The position numbers were made by a program, and so were the translations under genes. A stretch of DNA of 40,474 nucleotides, taken from assembly GCA_036897095.1 (NCBI GenBank), contig JAYMSP010000837.1:1-40474 (forward strand). Reading direction: 5' to 3'. Shown piece after piece: positions 40,062 to 40,474 of this stretch. Source of the DNA: Plantago elongata. Taxonomy: Eukaryota; Streptophyta; Magnoliopsida; Lamiales; Plantaginaceae. Positions within the stretch are counted from its first letter, which is position 1, and the number at the start of each line of letters is the position of its first letter. The notes below the pieces were generated by a model that worked only from the letters and a program-made list of their open reading frames with translations, was not told the origin of the DNA and made no database searches.

Positions 40062-40474
40062 TGTGGGAACGTAACTTTTTTCCACTAAAGCGGAACACGT
40101 ATTAACTTGTAATTCGCTCACAAGAACATTATCAAGAGAATCCTGATCACGCATTGTAAGCAAGAGAAGAGGAAATCAATCACAATAACAGAGGTCTTAA
40201 GACGTACTCGCTTTCGCGGTGGTTAACACGTTTCTTCAACGGCGAGTTTATTCATCAATCAACAACTGAGTAATACAACTAGGGGGCTGATTGGCATGGC
40301 ACTCAAATGGCCATTTGGATGAGATTTCAGAAATTTATGTTTGGTAAGCAATTGAAATGGGCATGATTCAAATGGTGCTACTGTTCCAAAATATTCCTCA
40401 ATTTTGCAGCAGCTAGCTAGGCTATTCATCCCAATCATCACAATCAAATCAACTCAAACTATAATCATACACCC
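40062..40474 (-). repeat. 5' LTR of the outer element, partial, with MITE insertion
   Basis: It aligns with 33396-33600 from 40062 to about 40280; beyond that an unrelated MITE-like sequence begins. The LTR is cut by the window edge. Confidence 0.72.
40282..40474. mobile_element. Tourist-like element, cut by window edge
   Basis: It begins GGGGGCTGATTGGCATGGCA, close to the ends of the Tourist-like MITEs at 30381 and 17376, followed by CACTCAAATGGCCATTTGGA. The other end is outside the window. It is inserted in the outer element's LTR. Confidence 0.6.

Larger units (their letters stand above)
33396..40474 (-). mobile_element. Outer LTR retrotransposon, interrupted by a second element
   Basis: On the minus strand: 5' LTR (beyond 40474 down to 40062), primer site TTTGGTACCAGAACAGG (from 40061), leader and reading-frame remains (39981-39381), then after the inserted element (39380-35004) further interior (34998-33861), a purine-rich end and the 3' LTR (33860-33396). 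The LTR ends match over about 200 bp (AATCCTGATCACGCATT, AGAGGAAATCAATCACAA, TTAACACGTTTCTTCAACGG), with clear divergence, so the insertion is old. Without the insert the interior is only about 1.8 kb and has no recognisable pol, so this element is non-autonomous. The right end lies outside the window, so its target duplication cannot be checked. Confidence 0.78.

Overview
The window is nuclear DNA of a flowering plant, most likely a core eudicot. It is AT-rich, with one gene split into 12 exons by GT-AG introns, and it is heavily loaded with plant transposable elements (Stowaway, Tourist, PIF/Harbinger, hAT, Emigrant/pogo, Helitron, copia-type LTR elements). An asterid such as a Lamiales species is a guess from the style of the repeats, not a demonstrated placement.

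Only two ordinary host genes can be supported. One is a plant synaptotagmin of the SYT2 type (+ strand, 19708-23629, 12 exons, 540 aa, complete and intact by reading). The other is a small single-exon gene on the minus strand (4870-5574, 234 aa) with the plant PNRC-like signature. They are not obviously related in function.

Layout: 1-350 is the 5' end of a minus-strand PIF/Harbinger element (start of its Myb-like ORF plus GC-rich hairpins). 1208-2018 is a decayed Emigrant/Lemi1-type pogo element. 2443-2775 is a 3-copy tandem repeat. 3391-4545 is a wrecked minus-strand copia element with gag remains. 4546-6045 is the PNRC-like gene. 6872-8645 is a small non-autonomous LTR element with a perfect TSD. 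8721-9860 holds MITEs and a LINE tail. 11411-16557 is a decayed Helitron Rep/helicase gene. 17376-18385 holds two MITEs. 19560-23690 is SYT2. 23937-24161 and 24684-24918 are an inverted-repeat element and a striking hairpin cluster. 26080-32780 is MITE-rich, with a Harbinger deletion derivative and a hAT element side by side. 33396-40474 is a minus-strand LTR element interrupted by a second, plus-strand LTR element (35004-39380), which is exactly bounded by the 5-bp duplication CTTCT.

The best candidate for something undescribed is the inner LTR element at 35004-39380. It has LTRs, a polypurine tract and a TSD, but no gag-pol that I can recognise. It carries instead a coiled-coil, basic, acidic-tailed reading frame of unknown family, now broken. 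The hairpin cluster at 24684-24918 is the second item I would look at. All assignments rest on reading by eye; no database search was run.
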